This document shows, piece after piece, positions 1 through 7,980 of a stretch of DNA of 34,035 bases (position 1 is its first letter; each line of letters starts with the position of its first letter). The DNA is taken from positions 1 through 34,035 of the forward strand of contig CAJXSR010000030.1 in the NCBI GenBank assembly GCA_913061275.1, read 5' to 3'. This stretch comes from an uncultured Paracoccaceae bacterium (lineage in GTDB: Bacteria; Pseudomonadota; Alphaproteobacteria; Rhodobacterales; Rhodobacteraceae). Below the pieces are notes generated by a model. That model saw nothing but the letters and a program-made list of their open reading frames with translations. It was not told where the DNA came from and did not search any database. The position numbers and the translations under genes are program-made.

Positions 1-48
1 TCTACACAGAGTAGATCGTCGGCAGCGTCAGATGTGTATAAGAGACAG
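1..48 (+). other. Untrimmed Nextera (Tn5) sequencing adapter, left end
   Basis: This is synthetic library sequence, not genome. Positions 30-48 are the 19-bp Tn5 mosaic end (AGATGTGTATAAGAGACAG), and 16-29 are the Nextera read-1 tail TCGTCGGCAGCGTC. Positions 8-15 read AGAGTAGA, which matches from memory the Nextera i5 index S504/N504, and 1-7 match the end of the P5 primer. Read on the minus strand it adds an artefactual tail (VSYTHLTLPTIYSV) to the truncated GIY-YIG gene. Genuine sequence starts at about 49. Confidence 0.98.
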
Positions 49-685
49 CTCCTGTGTTGACGATCCCTTTCCTGAAGTAAGTGTTTGCCAATTTGAAAGG
101 AAATCTTCGGTAGTTGCTTAGGCTGCCCTCTTGGAGCGAGGGCTTTACCGGAGCGCTTTCCTCAGCTGCTTCACGCTCTTCAGTCTCAGAAATAGCACTT
201 CCGCGATCTCCGCCATTCCACGGGGGATTGATCGTTCTGATCAAAGAATCTTCCAAGCCTGCTGCGAGATTGATTTCGAAATCGCCGTACCGAAAATGGG
301 TTACTGGAACGAAGCCGAGAATGCGAACTGACCGCCCATTTGCAAGCAGCTCCTTAATTTTTTGGTTGCACCTGATGTTGGTGCGCTGGCTTTTCCCAGG
401 GCGTCGGTAGCCCTGAAACCGTTTCTGTAGGCTTCGGGTGGTCTTGCCGATGTAGAGGATGGTTTCATCAAGCTGGAATGCGTAAAGGGCATTGGGCTCA
501 CTTATCAAAGCTCGTGCAACTCGCTCGGTCTCTGGTGGTAATTTGTAAGATAGATCATCCCCATTAGAGATCCATTCTGCGATTTCAACGAAGCCAATCT
601 CAAGCAGATCTTCACAAGGAAAGTTTGTCACAATGCCTCCAATACCGAACTGAAAATGAGTGCCAGACTGGCGTATTTTCATCAT
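49..685 (-). CDS. GIY-YIG nuclease-domain protein, 3' end truncated by contig end
   Basis: The protein carries a GIY-YIG-type module: a segment reading ALYAFQLDETILYIGKTTRS, with the YIG-like tripeptide followed by GKTTRSLQKRFQGYR, then a conserved Arg/Lys stretch and a glutamate late in the domain (GLEDSLIRTINPPWN). This fold cuts or nicks DNA in homing endonucleases, UvrC and small stand-alone nucleases, but the cellular role here is unknown. About 115 residues lie before the domain and resemble nothing I recognise. The start is uncertain. I chose the tandem ATG at 685/682; a GTG near 739 is possible, and the more upstream ATG lies inside tRNA-Cys and is implausible. The C-terminus is lost at the adapter junction, so length and any C-terminal domain are unknown. 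It lies directly downstream of tRNA-Cys on the same strand. Confidence 0.6.
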
Positions 686-777
686 TATCAAGCTGGCATT
701 TGGAGACTGTCGTGTAAACCAGTCTGTAAACTGAAACACCCCGAGTGACGCAAGGTGGTGTAACTCATTGAAAAATA

Positions 778-851
778 TGGAGGCGAGTACGAGAATCGAA
801 CTCGTGTACACGGATTTGCAATCCGCTGCGTCACCACTCCGCCAACTCGCC
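778..851 (-). tRNA. tRNA-Cys (anticodon GCA), CCA encoded
   Basis: On the minus strand the acceptor stem GGCGAGT (851-845) pairs with ACTCGCC (788-782). These are followed by discriminator U and an encoded CCA (780-778), for 74 nt in all. The anticodon loop contains GCA flanked by a paired stem (CGGATTGCAAATCCG), and the T-loop reads GTTCGATTC. The U73 discriminator is a known cysteine identity element. It is the only tRNA gene I could find in the window. Confidence 0.97.
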
Positions 852-868
852 TTTATGGTGTTTGCTGG

Positions 869-896
869 CTATAACAACAGGATATGGCCCGTGCAA
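869..896 (-). promoter_or_regulatory. Candidate sigma-70 promoter of tRNA-Cys
   Basis: On the minus strand there is a TTGCAC -35-like box (896-891), a 16-bp spacer and TTATAG as a -10-like box (874-869), 17 bp before the mature tRNA 5' end. The match was judged by eye; spacing and position are what would be expected. Confidence 0.45.
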
Positions 897-1000
897 GGGT
901 GAAAGCGTACAGGCATAAAACAACCCGCATAATATGATGTTTATGTGGGCGGTAAAAGTTACTGTTTACATTCTGTCTAGTTAACTTGCCTGTTCTAAAT

Positions 1001-1029
1001 TATAAAAGGCACCCCAGTAAAGGAGTGCC
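1001..1029 (-). terminator. Intrinsic terminator of the outer-membrane protein gene
   Basis: Read on the minus strand, an 8-bp stem (GGCACTCC/GGGGTGCC, one G-U pair) with a 6-nt loop is followed by TTTTATA. It lies 29 bp past the stop codon of the gene at 1058-1561. Confidence 0.85.
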
Positions 1030-1057
1030 CGTGTTTATATACTATATCCCGATAGGT

Positions 1058-1561
1058 CTAAAATTTATATGCCGCACGAAGGGAAAGTGAATCGATGTCC
1101 ACGTCGACGCCTGTAACATCAATAGAATCACGTAAGTATTCGCCGCTAACAATGATGTTGCCGGTTGCTTTGTAGCTTACACCTAAGCCCAAAGTAGAAC
1201 CTGTTTCGCTAGTTGTACCATCATCAAAGCTGCCAGCACCGATAATGCCGTAAACCATTGCACGACCAAGATCGTAACCGCCACGTAGTTTTACGCGTAT
1301 TGAATCAATATCGCCTGTGGCGCCGAGAATAGTATATTCCGCAGTGCTAAAGTCAATTTCACCACCAAGTACGAATTGGCCAAAATCATGATTGTAGCCT
1401 GCTTGAATACCGTACATTGTACCGGAATCGTCTAATGGGCCAGCTGATAGTTCTGATGTCCCAACGTGCACACCAAGGTGGAACCCAGTCCAGGTTTCGT
1501 CAGCTAATATGGGAGATGTAAAGAGTGCAGCAGAAATTGCTGCAATAAGTAGCTTATTCAT
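1058..1561 (-). CDS. Small outer-membrane beta-barrel protein (OmpA-like barrel/opacity porin type)
   Basis: At 167 residues this is the usual size for a stand-alone 8-stranded barrel. Residues 1-20 form a Sec signal peptide (MNKLLIAAISAALFTSPILA, probable cleavage after ALA-like sequence). The rest shows alternating hydrophobic/polar strands with aromatic girdles (YGIQAGYNHDF, VKLRGGYDL, VSGEYLRD, LSLRAAYKF) and a C-terminal phenylalanine, the signal recognised by the BAM complex. The loops are acidic and Ser/Thr-rich. It probably sits in the outer membrane as a structural or narrow-pore protein; the substrate is unknown. It stands alone, with its own terminator downstream and a 187-bp AT-rich leader upstream containing a dyad at 1712-1731. 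Confidence 0.8.
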   Translation of the reverse strand: MNKLLIAAISAALFTSPILADETWTGFHLGVHVGTSELSAGPLDDSGTMYGIQAGYNHDFGQFVLGGEIDFSTAEYTILGATGDIDSIRVKLRGGYDLGRAMVYGIIGAGSFDDGTTSETGSTLGLGVSYKATGNIIVSGEYLRDSIDVTGVDVDIDSLSLRAAYKF

Positions 1562-1711
1562 AATGTTTTCCTAAGTTTTGATACTGCGACAAACCATATC
1601 GCAGGTTTTGTTTACTTAACCTTTAGTAGATTGTAACCACCAAAATACAATAGTAACACGAAGTTGTATTTTTAGCGCAAATACTAAACCTTTTTGAAAT
1701 CTTTACCTTAT

Positions 1712-1731
1712 TTACCTTTGGGCAAAGGTAA
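1712..1731. repeat. Perfect 9-bp dyad (TTACCTTTG-GG-CAAAGGTAA)
   Basis: This 20-bp near-perfect palindrome lies between the end of the 1749-2318 gene and the start of the barrel-protein gene, about 150 bp upstream of the latter. It lacks a following T-run on either strand and its spacer is only 2 nt, so an operator is more likely than a terminator. Confidence 0.6.
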
Positions 1732-1748
1732 GTGCTACTTCCTGTATG

Positions 1749-2318
1749 TTAAAACATCATGCCGAAAATAAGTATTGGGGCAAGTTCTATCACTGCTAGG
1801 CTGGTGAAAAATATACGCATTCTGGTTGATGTGAAGCGTCGCCATAAAACCACCCAAATCACGATTACCAACGCCTGTTCTAGGGCGGAAATAACAGTGC
1901 CGTAATGATTGCTGTCCCAATAACTAAAAGGGCTGTGGAAAACCCAGTTGGTAATTGGCCAGAAATGTTGACGCGCATCGTCATGGTGTAGGGGGAAATC
2001 TAGGCATAAATGCAAAATCGCACCACCTGTTAAGGCCATCAACCATCCGTTGCTTTGCCATAAAGCGAAGCCCATAAAAATACCCCATAAGATAAAAGAA
2101 TTATCTATCGCGAATATTTGTTGCCAGCTATCCGAGAAATATTGAACGTCAAAAACATATTCTGGCCCGTTACCATTAATGAACAGGCTATAGGCTGCCA
2201 TTAAATACAATGAAATGTCAGGCAATAGCCCACCAATGATTGCAGCGGTGGTAATTTTCGGGCTATCTGGTTTTGCAAAGACACCAGCGGCAAGTAACAG
2301 GTGGGCAGGTGTGTTCAT
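1749..2318 (-). CDS. Integral membrane protein, YdjM/DUF457-like putative metal-dependent hydrolase
   Basis: The protein has 189 residues with four to five hydrophobic segments (about 23-45, 72-88, 92-107, 142-158, 168-187). Candidate metal ligands match the pattern of YdjM/DUF457 membrane hydrolases: His6 in [11 protein letters not shown], Pro-Asp 33-34, and a cluster His103-x3-Asp107-x3-His111-His112-Asp113-Asp114 with His118. The family is placed in the bacterial membrane and called hydrolase by motif; no reaction is established. It is divergent from cobQ, whose likely ATG is 45 bp away, so they share a promoter region. Proteins at this position may be labelled cobalamin-related only because of the neighbour. 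The family call is from motif recall and is moderate. Confidence 0.6.
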   Translation of the reverse strand: MNTPAHLLLAAGVFAKPDSPKITTAAIIGGLLPDISLYLMAAYSLFINGNGPEYVFDVQYFSDSWQQIFAIDNSFILWGIFMGFALWQSNGWLMALTGGAILHLCLDFPLHHDDARQHFWPITNWVFHSPFSYWDSNHYGTVISALEQALVIVIWVVLWRRFTSTRMRIFFTSLAVIELAPILIFGMMF

Positions 2319-2363
2319 CGGGGTCTTTCAGGTCAAGGTAATAAGATAAACATAGGGTGTGAT

Positions 2364-3812
2364 ATGGCAAAGTCCATAATGATCCAGGGGGCTGGATCAA
2401 ATGTAGGTAAATCACTGGTGGTGGCAGGTATTTGCCGCGCTGCTGTGAGGCGCGGCATGACTGTGCGTCCGTTTAAGCCACAAAATATGTCAAACAATGC
2501 CGCCGTAACCGCTGATGGCGGTGAGATAGGCCGCGCGCAGGCCCTACAAGCACTGGCGTGCGGGGTGGCACCAGTCACCGATATGAACCCGGTTTTACTA
2601 AAGCCTGAAACGGAAACAGGGGCGCAGGTTATTGTGCAGGGGCAGCGTTTAACGTCTGTTAAAGCCCGTGATTATGCCCAGCTAAAACCTACTTTGATAC
2701 AATCTGTTCTGGAAAGTTTTGAACGTCTGGGTGATGGCGTTGATTTGATCGTGGTTGAAGGGGCAGGCAGCCCTGCGGAAACTAATTTGCGCACGGGCGA
2801 CATAGCAAACATGGGGTTTGCACAGGCGGCAAACGTACCCGTAATACTAATCGGTGATATTGATCGGGGCGGGGTGATTGCACAGATTGTTGGCACGCAT
2901 GTGATATTACCAGACGATGACAGAGATATGATTAAAGGCTTTGCAATCAATAAGTTTCGGGGTGATCCTGAATTGTTTGATGGCGGCGTATCAGAAATAG
3001 TTAGCCGCACTTCTTGGAAACATCTTGGTGTCATTCCGTGGTTTGATGGGGCGTCAAAATTACCCGCAGAGGATGCTTTGGATATTTCCAGTAAAACTTT
3101 GGGTACTGGGTTTAAAATTGTGGTGCCGCAACTGTCACGAATTGCGAATTTTGACGACTTGGATCCTTTGGGCTTAGACCCAAATGTTTCTGTTGAAATG
3201 GTTCCTGCGGGCAAGCCATTACCGCTTGATGCAGACCTTGTACTAATTCCGGGATCAAAATCAACCACGGGTGACATGGCTTTTTTCCGGGAACAGGGCT
3301 GGGATATTGATTTGGCGGCACATGTGCGAAAAAAGGGCCATGTGCTGGGCATATGCGGCGGCTATCAAATGCTGGGGGCAAAAATACACGACCCAGAGGG
3401 TATAGAAGGGCCAGCGGGCAGTTGTGATGGGTTGGGCCTGTTGGATGTGGAAACAACGATGTATGCCGAAAAGCATTTGGCAGAGGTGCACGGAACATAT
3501 CTGAAAACTGGAGATAAGGTTAAGGGCTATGAAATTCATATTGGTACCACTAAAGGCCCAGATTGTGCGCGTGCATGGCTGGAGATTAATGGCGCAAATG
3601 TAGGGGCTGCGTCACAAGGTGGCCGTATCAGGGGCTGTTATATTCATGGGTTGTTTACGGCAGATGCGTTTCGGGCCGCTTTTTTACAAGAGCTAGGTGC
3701 CGCCGCCAGTTGTTTCGATTATGATGCCCAAATAGATCAGGTCTTAGATGATCTTGCAGACCATATCGAAGCCCATTTCGACCTTGATCTGATGTTGTCA
3801 TTGGCAAAGTAG
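2364..3812 (+). CDS. cobQ: Cobyric acid synthase CobQ
   Basis: This enzyme amidates four side-chain carboxylates of adenosylcobyrinic a,c-diamide using glutamine and ATP, a late step of cobalamin biosynthesis in the cytoplasm. The product has 482 residues, normal for the family. The N-terminal synthetase domain starts with a P-loop-like GAGSNVGKS (residues 9-17) and contains PQNMSNNA and GDIDRGG. The C-terminal class I glutamine amidotransferase-like domain has the nucleophile Cys331 in LGICGGYQM and the catalytic His428 in YIHGLF. I placed the start at the ATG at 2364, because [12 protein letters not shown] begins exactly at the first beta strand. An upstream in-frame start at 2301 would overlap the divergent gene. 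No other B12 genes are in the window. Its 3' end converges with the next gene at a 4-bp gap. Confidence 0.96.
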   Translation: MAKSIMIQGAGSNVGKSLVVAGICRAAVRRGMTVRPFKPQNMSNNAAVTADGGEIGRAQALQALACGVAPVTDMNPVLLKPETETGAQVIVQGQRLTSVKARDYAQLKPTLIQSVLESFERLGDGVDLIVVEGAGSPAETNLRTGDIANMGFAQAANVPVILIGDIDRGGVIAQIVGTHVILPDDDRDMIKGFAINKFRGDPELFDGGVSEIVSRTSWKHLGVIPWFDGASKLPAEDALDISSKTLGTGFKIVVPQLSRIANFDDLDPLGLDPNVSVEMVPAGKPLPLDADLVLIPGSKSTTGDMAFFREQGWDIDLAAHVRKKGHVLGICGGYQMLGAKIHDPEGIEGPAGSCDGLGLLDVETTMYAEKHLAEVHGTYLKTGDKVKGYEIHIGTTKGPDCARAWLEINGANVGAASQGGRIRGCYIHGLFTADAFRAAFLQELGAAASCFDYDAQIDQVLDDLADHIEAHFDLDLMLSLAK

Positions 3813-3816
3813 ATGT

Positions 3817-4539
3817 TTAGGTGAAATCCCGTGATGCTAAAGCATGGTGTATTTCGCGGCGTACTAATTTGCGTACATTGCGGGTAATACGATCGCCCAA
3901 ATCCCCTTGTAGTTCAGAGCGCACCAATTCGCTTACAATTTCGCGTAATGTTTCTTCGTCGACAAATAGCGCATCTTGATCGGGGGGCGTTTGTTCATAA
4001 GTAATGGCTTCTTCGGCTTCATCATCATCTGAACATGGAAGTTCTTCAACTTCTTCAGGGATGTCTTGAAAGGCGGTTTCTGGTTCACTGTAATCCGCAT
4101 CACTTTGTGAAAAATCGGGTATAACCTCTTCGGTTTCCACCTCTGGCATCATCGCAGCCATGTCTGCTCGTAACACAAAAGGTTCAGTTTTTTCTGTTAC
4201 AACCTGCATTTCCTCGTGTGCTTGCGCGGTTTCACTTGCGACGAATGCATCTACATCTGCACTAAGCACATTTTCTTGTGCATGCATTTCTGGTTCTTGC
4301 GTATCTGTTTCAGGTGTTACGACGTTATGTTCTTCAGTAATCTTGGCGATTGATGCGTTTATTGTATCAACAAAATTATTGGCTTCGTTGTGCGGTAGGT
4401 CGGGTGTGTCTATTTCAACTGGTTCATCTACAGGGGCTGTTTGATCTGCCACCTCTACAGGTTTTGGGCGTTCTGCAACCAGACGCCTGATAGACGATAG
4501 TACATCTTCTACTTCGAGTGATTTTTCTGCTTTCGACAT
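3817..4539 (-). CDS. Acidic, mostly disordered protein with PopZ-like (DUF2497-like) architecture
   Basis: The protein has 240 residues in three parts. A short N-terminal amphipathic helix (residues 8-24, EDVLSSIRRLVAE) resembles the EEILASIRRII start of PopZ. A long acidic linker (about 25-190), rich in Glu, Asp, Pro and Val, has no fold visible. A charged helical C-terminus (about 195-238) contains LREIVSELVRSEL and RKLVRREIHHAL. This is the layout of the alphaproteobacterial polar organiser PopZ, which self-assembles through its C-terminal helices and binds ParB and other clients through its N-terminal helix. The layout is seen; homology is an inference, because the length is larger and the linker is Glu- rather than Pro-dominated. 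It follows tolC on the same strand after 143 bp, with AGGGG upstream of the ATG as ribosome-binding site. Confidence 0.5.
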   Translation of the reverse strand: MSKAEKSLEVEDVLSSIRRLVAERPKPVEVADQTAPVDEPVEIDTPDLPHNEANNFVDTINASIAKITEEHNVVTPETDTQEPEMHAQENVLSADVDAFVASETAQAHEEMQVVTEKTEPFVLRADMAAMMPEVETEEVIPDFSQSDADYSEPETAFQDIPEEVEELPCSDDDEAEEAITYEQTPPDQDALFVDEETLREIVSELVRSELQGDLGDRITRNVRKLVRREIHHALASRDFT

Positions 4540-4682
4540 GAGGGCCCCTCGATCGTATTTTTTTTCGTAAATATACCCACAATTCCAGTTTCAAACAACT
4601 GTGTTATTGCAATCTGGTTAGTGAAAGATTGATATTGGGAATACGGTAATGATACGATGCAAATTGGCATCATGTAATGTTA

Positions 4683-6059
4683 TCAATTACCGGTTTTCTT
4701 TTTTATTTTATCAAATATTTTCAATCTCTTAGAGCCAAATTTCTTTGCACCGTTTACTTTTTTATAGTTTTTGTCGGGATTGTAACTGCTTATACCTAGC
4801 TTTAAGTGATCGACCGTCAGCAGCCCCATCGTGGATAAAACCGTGTAGGCGTTCACGTATTCATTGCGAATTGCGGCAACCAGATTTGACCGTGCTTGTA
4901 GTAAATCCTGTTCAGAGTTTAGCACATCCAAAGTTGTACGTGCCCCTAGTTTTGCTTCTTCGCTGGCCCCTTCAAAGGCAATCTGTGCAGCACTTACTTG
5001 TTTTTTACGTGACTGAATGGTCGCTTTGGATGCAAACCACGTGGCATATGCGCTTTGCACGTTCTGGCGAATTTGAACGCCAGCCAGTTGCAATTCAGCT
5101 TTCGCTTGATCCAAAGATGCCAATGCTTGGCGTTCAGCACTGTTTAATTGCCCGCCTTGGTATATGACCTGTCCGAACGTCAGGCCAATGGATGAGTTTG
5201 ATCCGCCAGTACTTGTCGCTGATCCAGATGAATTAGAAAGGCTTACAGAGGCACTTGCCGTTGGTGATTTGTTCCCGCGCGCAATGGCCACATCTTTTTC
5301 GGCTGCTTTAACAATAAATTGCTGCTGCAAAATGGTTGGGTGCTTGGCAATCGCAATGGCTTCGGCAGCGTCGCCTGATTTTGGCAATGAAGGGGTTGCA
5401 GGTGGTGTGCGTAAATTTTTGGGGGTAGAGCCAACTGCCGCGATATAAGAGTTTATTGACCGTTGCAGATCAGCACGAGAGGTTTGCAGCGAACTTTCAG
5501 AGGCAGCAAGCCGCGATTCTGCTTGGCTAACATCGGTTCTGGTAACCTCACCCACTTCAAATCGTTCTGAAGCGGCGCGCACTTCTTCGGTTAGAACCTT
5601 TACACTGTTCAGTGCCAATTCTACATTTCTAATATCGCGTCGCACATCCATATATGCAGTAACAGCGGATAAAAGCACTTCTTGTTCAGATAGCTTTAAT
5701 GATTGCCGCCCAGCTAAAACATTATACCGAGATTGCTCTATACGTCGTAGTCCTGTGCCGCCCGCATAGATTGGTATTGCTGTTGTCAGGGAAGCCGAAT
5801 TTGTAAACGTCTGGGTGTTTGCCGTCGCGTTATTCGCGTGGTTCGTTGTGACACTAGTGGAAACGGTGGGTTGTATCCGCCCCTTGGCTTGGCGAACGGT
5901 TTCATCTGTTGCACGCAAGCCAGATTGGCGAACCCGTAAAGCAGGATTGGTTTGATAAGCCTGAATTAACGCATCAGTTAAAGTAGTGGCATAGGCTGCG
6001 GGTGAAATCAAAAGGGCTACACCAAGTGCCGTAATCTGCAATGTTGAAGAAAGTTTCAT
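4683..6059 (-). CDS. tolC: TolC family outer-membrane efflux channel
   Basis: This is the outer-membrane/periplasmic tunnel used by type I secretion and RND or ABC efflux pumps. The product has 458 residues with a signal peptide at 1-24 (ending SPAAYA). The typical TolC start follows, TLTDALIQAYQTNPALR, together with two repeats of long heptad-rich coiled coils; conserved VTRTDVSQAESRL and the matching second-repeat segment ARTTLDVLNSEQDLLQAR are visible. The C-terminus is basic (KIFDKIKKKTGN). It lies 32 bp downstream of pcm on the same strand, probably one operon. No membrane-fusion protein or pump lies next to it, so it probably serves partners encoded elsewhere. The Hint-domain protein at 25046 is a possible type I secretion substrate, but this is speculation. 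Confidence 0.92.
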   Translation of the reverse strand: MKLSSTLQITALGVALLISPAAYATTLTDALIQAYQTNPALRVRQSGLRATDETVRQAKGRIQPTVSTSVTTNHANNATANTQTFTNSASLTTAIPIYAGGTGLRRIEQSRYNVLAGRQSLKLSEQEVLLSAVTAYMDVRRDIRNVELALNSVKVLTEEVRAASERFEVGEVTRTDVSQAESRLAASESSLQTSRADLQRSINSYIAAVGSTPKNLRTPPATPSLPKSGDAAEAIAIAKHPTILQQQFIVKAAEKDVAIARGNKSPTASASVSLSNSSGSATSTGGSNSSIGLTFGQVIYQGGQLNSAERQALASLDQAKAELQLAGVQIRQNVQSAYATWFASKATIQSRKKQVSAAQIAFEGASEEAKLGARTTLDVLNSEQDLLQARSNLVAAIRNEYVNAYTVLSTMGLLTVDHLKLGISSYNPDKNYKKVNGAKKFGSKRLKIFDKIKKKTGN

Positions 6060-6091
6060 TACTTTTCTATCTCTAACCCATCCTAAAGTAT

Positions 6092-6748
6092 TTACGCGAA
6101 TTTAAATTCTTTTATGGTTTCGAAACCGTTAATAAGTGGTGCAGTTGCGTTAAAAACAGTGCGCCAAGATATTTTTTCTTGCGATTTATAGCCAATGCGG
6201 CATTCCCCATGATTGTTATCTTGGAAAAGTGCACAAATACGACCGCCGTCTTTAAGTTGTTCAACTAATGCCGCTGGGATGGTTTGAACGCTGCCTTGTA
6301 ATATAATCGCATCATAAGGGCCGTTTTTGGCATTTCCTGATGCCAAGTCGCCCAATGCTACATAGGCATTATCTACGGATTGTTCTGATAATGTTTCAGA
6401 AGCCGCTTTAGCCATATCTGGATCACTTTCAACAGACACAACTGCCTCGGCCATTTTTGCCAGAATAGCAGATGAATACCCCAAGCCACAGCCAAGATCT
6501 AAAACCATTTCATTGGGTTGCACATTCAGCGCATCCAGCATTTTAGCAAAAGTGCGCGGATCCAATAAGGTACGGCCATTGCCAAGTGATATATGTTCAC
6601 CTGCATATGCCACAGGACGGATTGCGTCAGGAACATACGCTTCGCGTGGCGTTGATAAAAGTGCGTCGATAATTGGATATTTGGTAACATCTGATGGTCT
6701 GACCTGACAGTCAACCATTGCAATGCGTGCCGTTTTATAATCGGTCAT
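6092..6748 (-). CDS. pcm: Protein-L-isoaspartate O-methyltransferase-like protein, variant active site
   Basis: The family repairs isoaspartyl residues in aged proteins by SAM-dependent methylation. The product has 218 residues. The class I methyltransferase signature VLDLGCGLGYSSAILA and the following acidic SAM contact (VVSVESDPDM) are intact. The segment just before it, which in classical PCMT reads roughly GxGQTISQPYIVA and shapes the isoaspartyl pocket, is here GNGRTLLDPRTFAKML, so the usual Ser/Pro substrate motif is missing. The enzyme may therefore methylate something else. I chose the ATG at 6748, with AAGG 8 nt upstream, over a TTG one codon earlier. It is the first gene of a pcm-tolC pair, a neighbourhood I associate with Rhodobacterales. 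Confidence 0.82.
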   Translation of the reverse strand: MTDYKTARIAMVDCQVRPSDVTKYPIIDALLSTPREAYVPDAIRPVAYAGEHISLGNGRTLLDPRTFAKMLDALNVQPNEMVLDLGCGLGYSSAILAKMAEAVVSVESDPDMAKAASETLSEQSVDNAYVALGDLASGNAKNGPYDAIILQGSVQTIPAALVEQLKDGGRICALFQDNNHGECRIGYKSQEKISWRTVFNATAPLINGFETIKEFKFA

Positions 6749-6838
6749 CAATTTACCTTTATACTAGTGTGTTGTGCCGTTCGATCTCTTTTGCCACAGT
6801 TCATACCGCTGGGCAACCAAGCAGGGTAGAAGAAATTA

Positions 6839-7837
6839 CTATAATTCACTTTTCTGTTCAGGAACAGGCAACTCTATATTTGGATTGTGTTCTAAAACAC
6901 TGGAATGCAGGTATTCAGATGGATGTTGGCCAATTTCCCTGCGTGCTCGGAACAGGAAAAACTTTGCAATACCACGTTTGTCACCTTGTGCTGTTGCATG
7001 TGGATCGCACGGAAACCGTGATTGCCAATCATTAGGCAGGGTCAGGCCGCATTTAATAACGCGCTCTAACATCCATATCAAAGAGATATTGGATAAAGGC
7101 CGCGCTTTGGGGAAAGTCCAGACATGTCCGCCGATATCGGAATGCGCCCCACGAAACCAAACCTGTTCTAAATGGCCATTCCAATCTGTGTCTACATGCC
7201 AAAGTACAGGACTATAGGCCGTGCGGGTTTCATCCAATGCCAATGCCTGAAATGCAAAGTGCACAGGGTTTCCGATGCGGTCATTGTGAAACTCTGTGGC
7301 CATTGGGGCAAGGCGGCTTAGAACGGGATATTCTATTCCCAAAGCTTTGACCGTGTCCCATACGCCGATCACCTCTATGCGGACCTTCAGATGGCAATAG
7401 GCATCACAAAACGCTTTCATTGCCACCATATCATCTTCGTATTCGTACATCTTAAAGGCTGATTTCACATGATCCTCAGTTGCTTCATCGCTGCGTAAAA
7501 GACCCAGCACATTAATCATACCAGCCAAAGACCGCACTGCATAAGCCCCGCGTGAAAAGCCAAAAAGGTATATTTTGTCACCTGGATTATAATGACGACT
7601 TAAATGGTCATAGGCGTCACGAATGGTTTGGTTGATGCCCCATCCACTGGCAATCGTGACCCAGTTCCACAGCCCGTGACCCTGAATGCCGGGATGATAC
7701 CAAAGTGTTTGTTCCTGAGGGTCTTTGACCTCATGCAACAACTTGTACAAAAGCCCTGCATTGGTTTCATGGCCTTTTTCCATGCGGCTTTGGGTGCCAT
7801 CGATGACAACGATATGATTTCGAGGAGTACTGCTCAT
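6839..7837 (-). CDS. DUF2235 (Tle1-like) alpha/beta-hydrolase
   Basis: The protein has 332 residues. It begins with beta strand HIVVIDGTQSR and carries the nucleophile elbow GFSRGAYAVRSLAG (Ser95) typical of DUF2235, the fold also found in Tle1-type phospholipase effectors. Later motifs include WDTVKALG and VWFRGAHSDIGG, where the Asp and His are good candidates for the rest of the triad. There is no signal peptide or transmembrane segment, so it is predicted cytoplasmic. Substrate is unknown; phospholipase or other esterase activity is the family-level expectation. I started at the ATG at 7837, which places the first strand near the N-terminus; an upstream in-frame ATG at 7882 adds an unlikely Cys-rich leader. 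It is divergent from the oxygenase operon with a 143-bp gap, so the two may be co-regulated. No type VI secretion genes are nearby. Confidence 0.85.
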   Translation of the reverse strand: MSSTPRNHIVVIDGTQSRMEKGHETNAGLLYKLLHEVKDPQEQTLWYHPGIQGHGLWNWVTIASGWGINQTIRDAYDHLSRHYNPGDKIYLFGFSRGAYAVRSLAGMINVLGLLRSDEATEDHVKSAFKMYEYEDDMVAMKAFCDAYCHLKVRIEVIGVWDTVKALGIEYPVLSRLAPMATEFHNDRIGNPVHFAFQALALDETRTAYSPVLWHVDTDWNGHLEQVWFRGAHSDIGGHVWTFPKARPLSNISLIWMLERVIKCGLTLPNDWQSRFPCDPHATAQGDKRGIAKFFLFRARREIGQHPSEYLHSSVLEHNPNIELPVPEQKSEL

Positions 7838-7980
7838 AAAACAAGTTTTGCAAGTCGCACCGTTAAAAACAACCCCGTTCACGTAAATGCTATGTCGCTG
7901 TTAGTCCGTTGTGTCGCAAGCAGAATAGCCAGAACTTAAATTCGATTTCAGGATTTACATATGTGGGAAATGAGGTGCGC

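Noticed and set aside
686-811. Extension of the GIY-YIG gene to an ATG at 811
   Set aside because: The extension would translate through the 3' half of tRNA-Cys; an internal start is far more plausible.
6839-7837. Type VI secretion phospholipase effector with immunity gene
   Set aside because: The DUF2235 fold fits, but there is no VgrG, PAAR, adaptor or lipoprotein immunity gene; the neighbours are pcm and an oxygenase.
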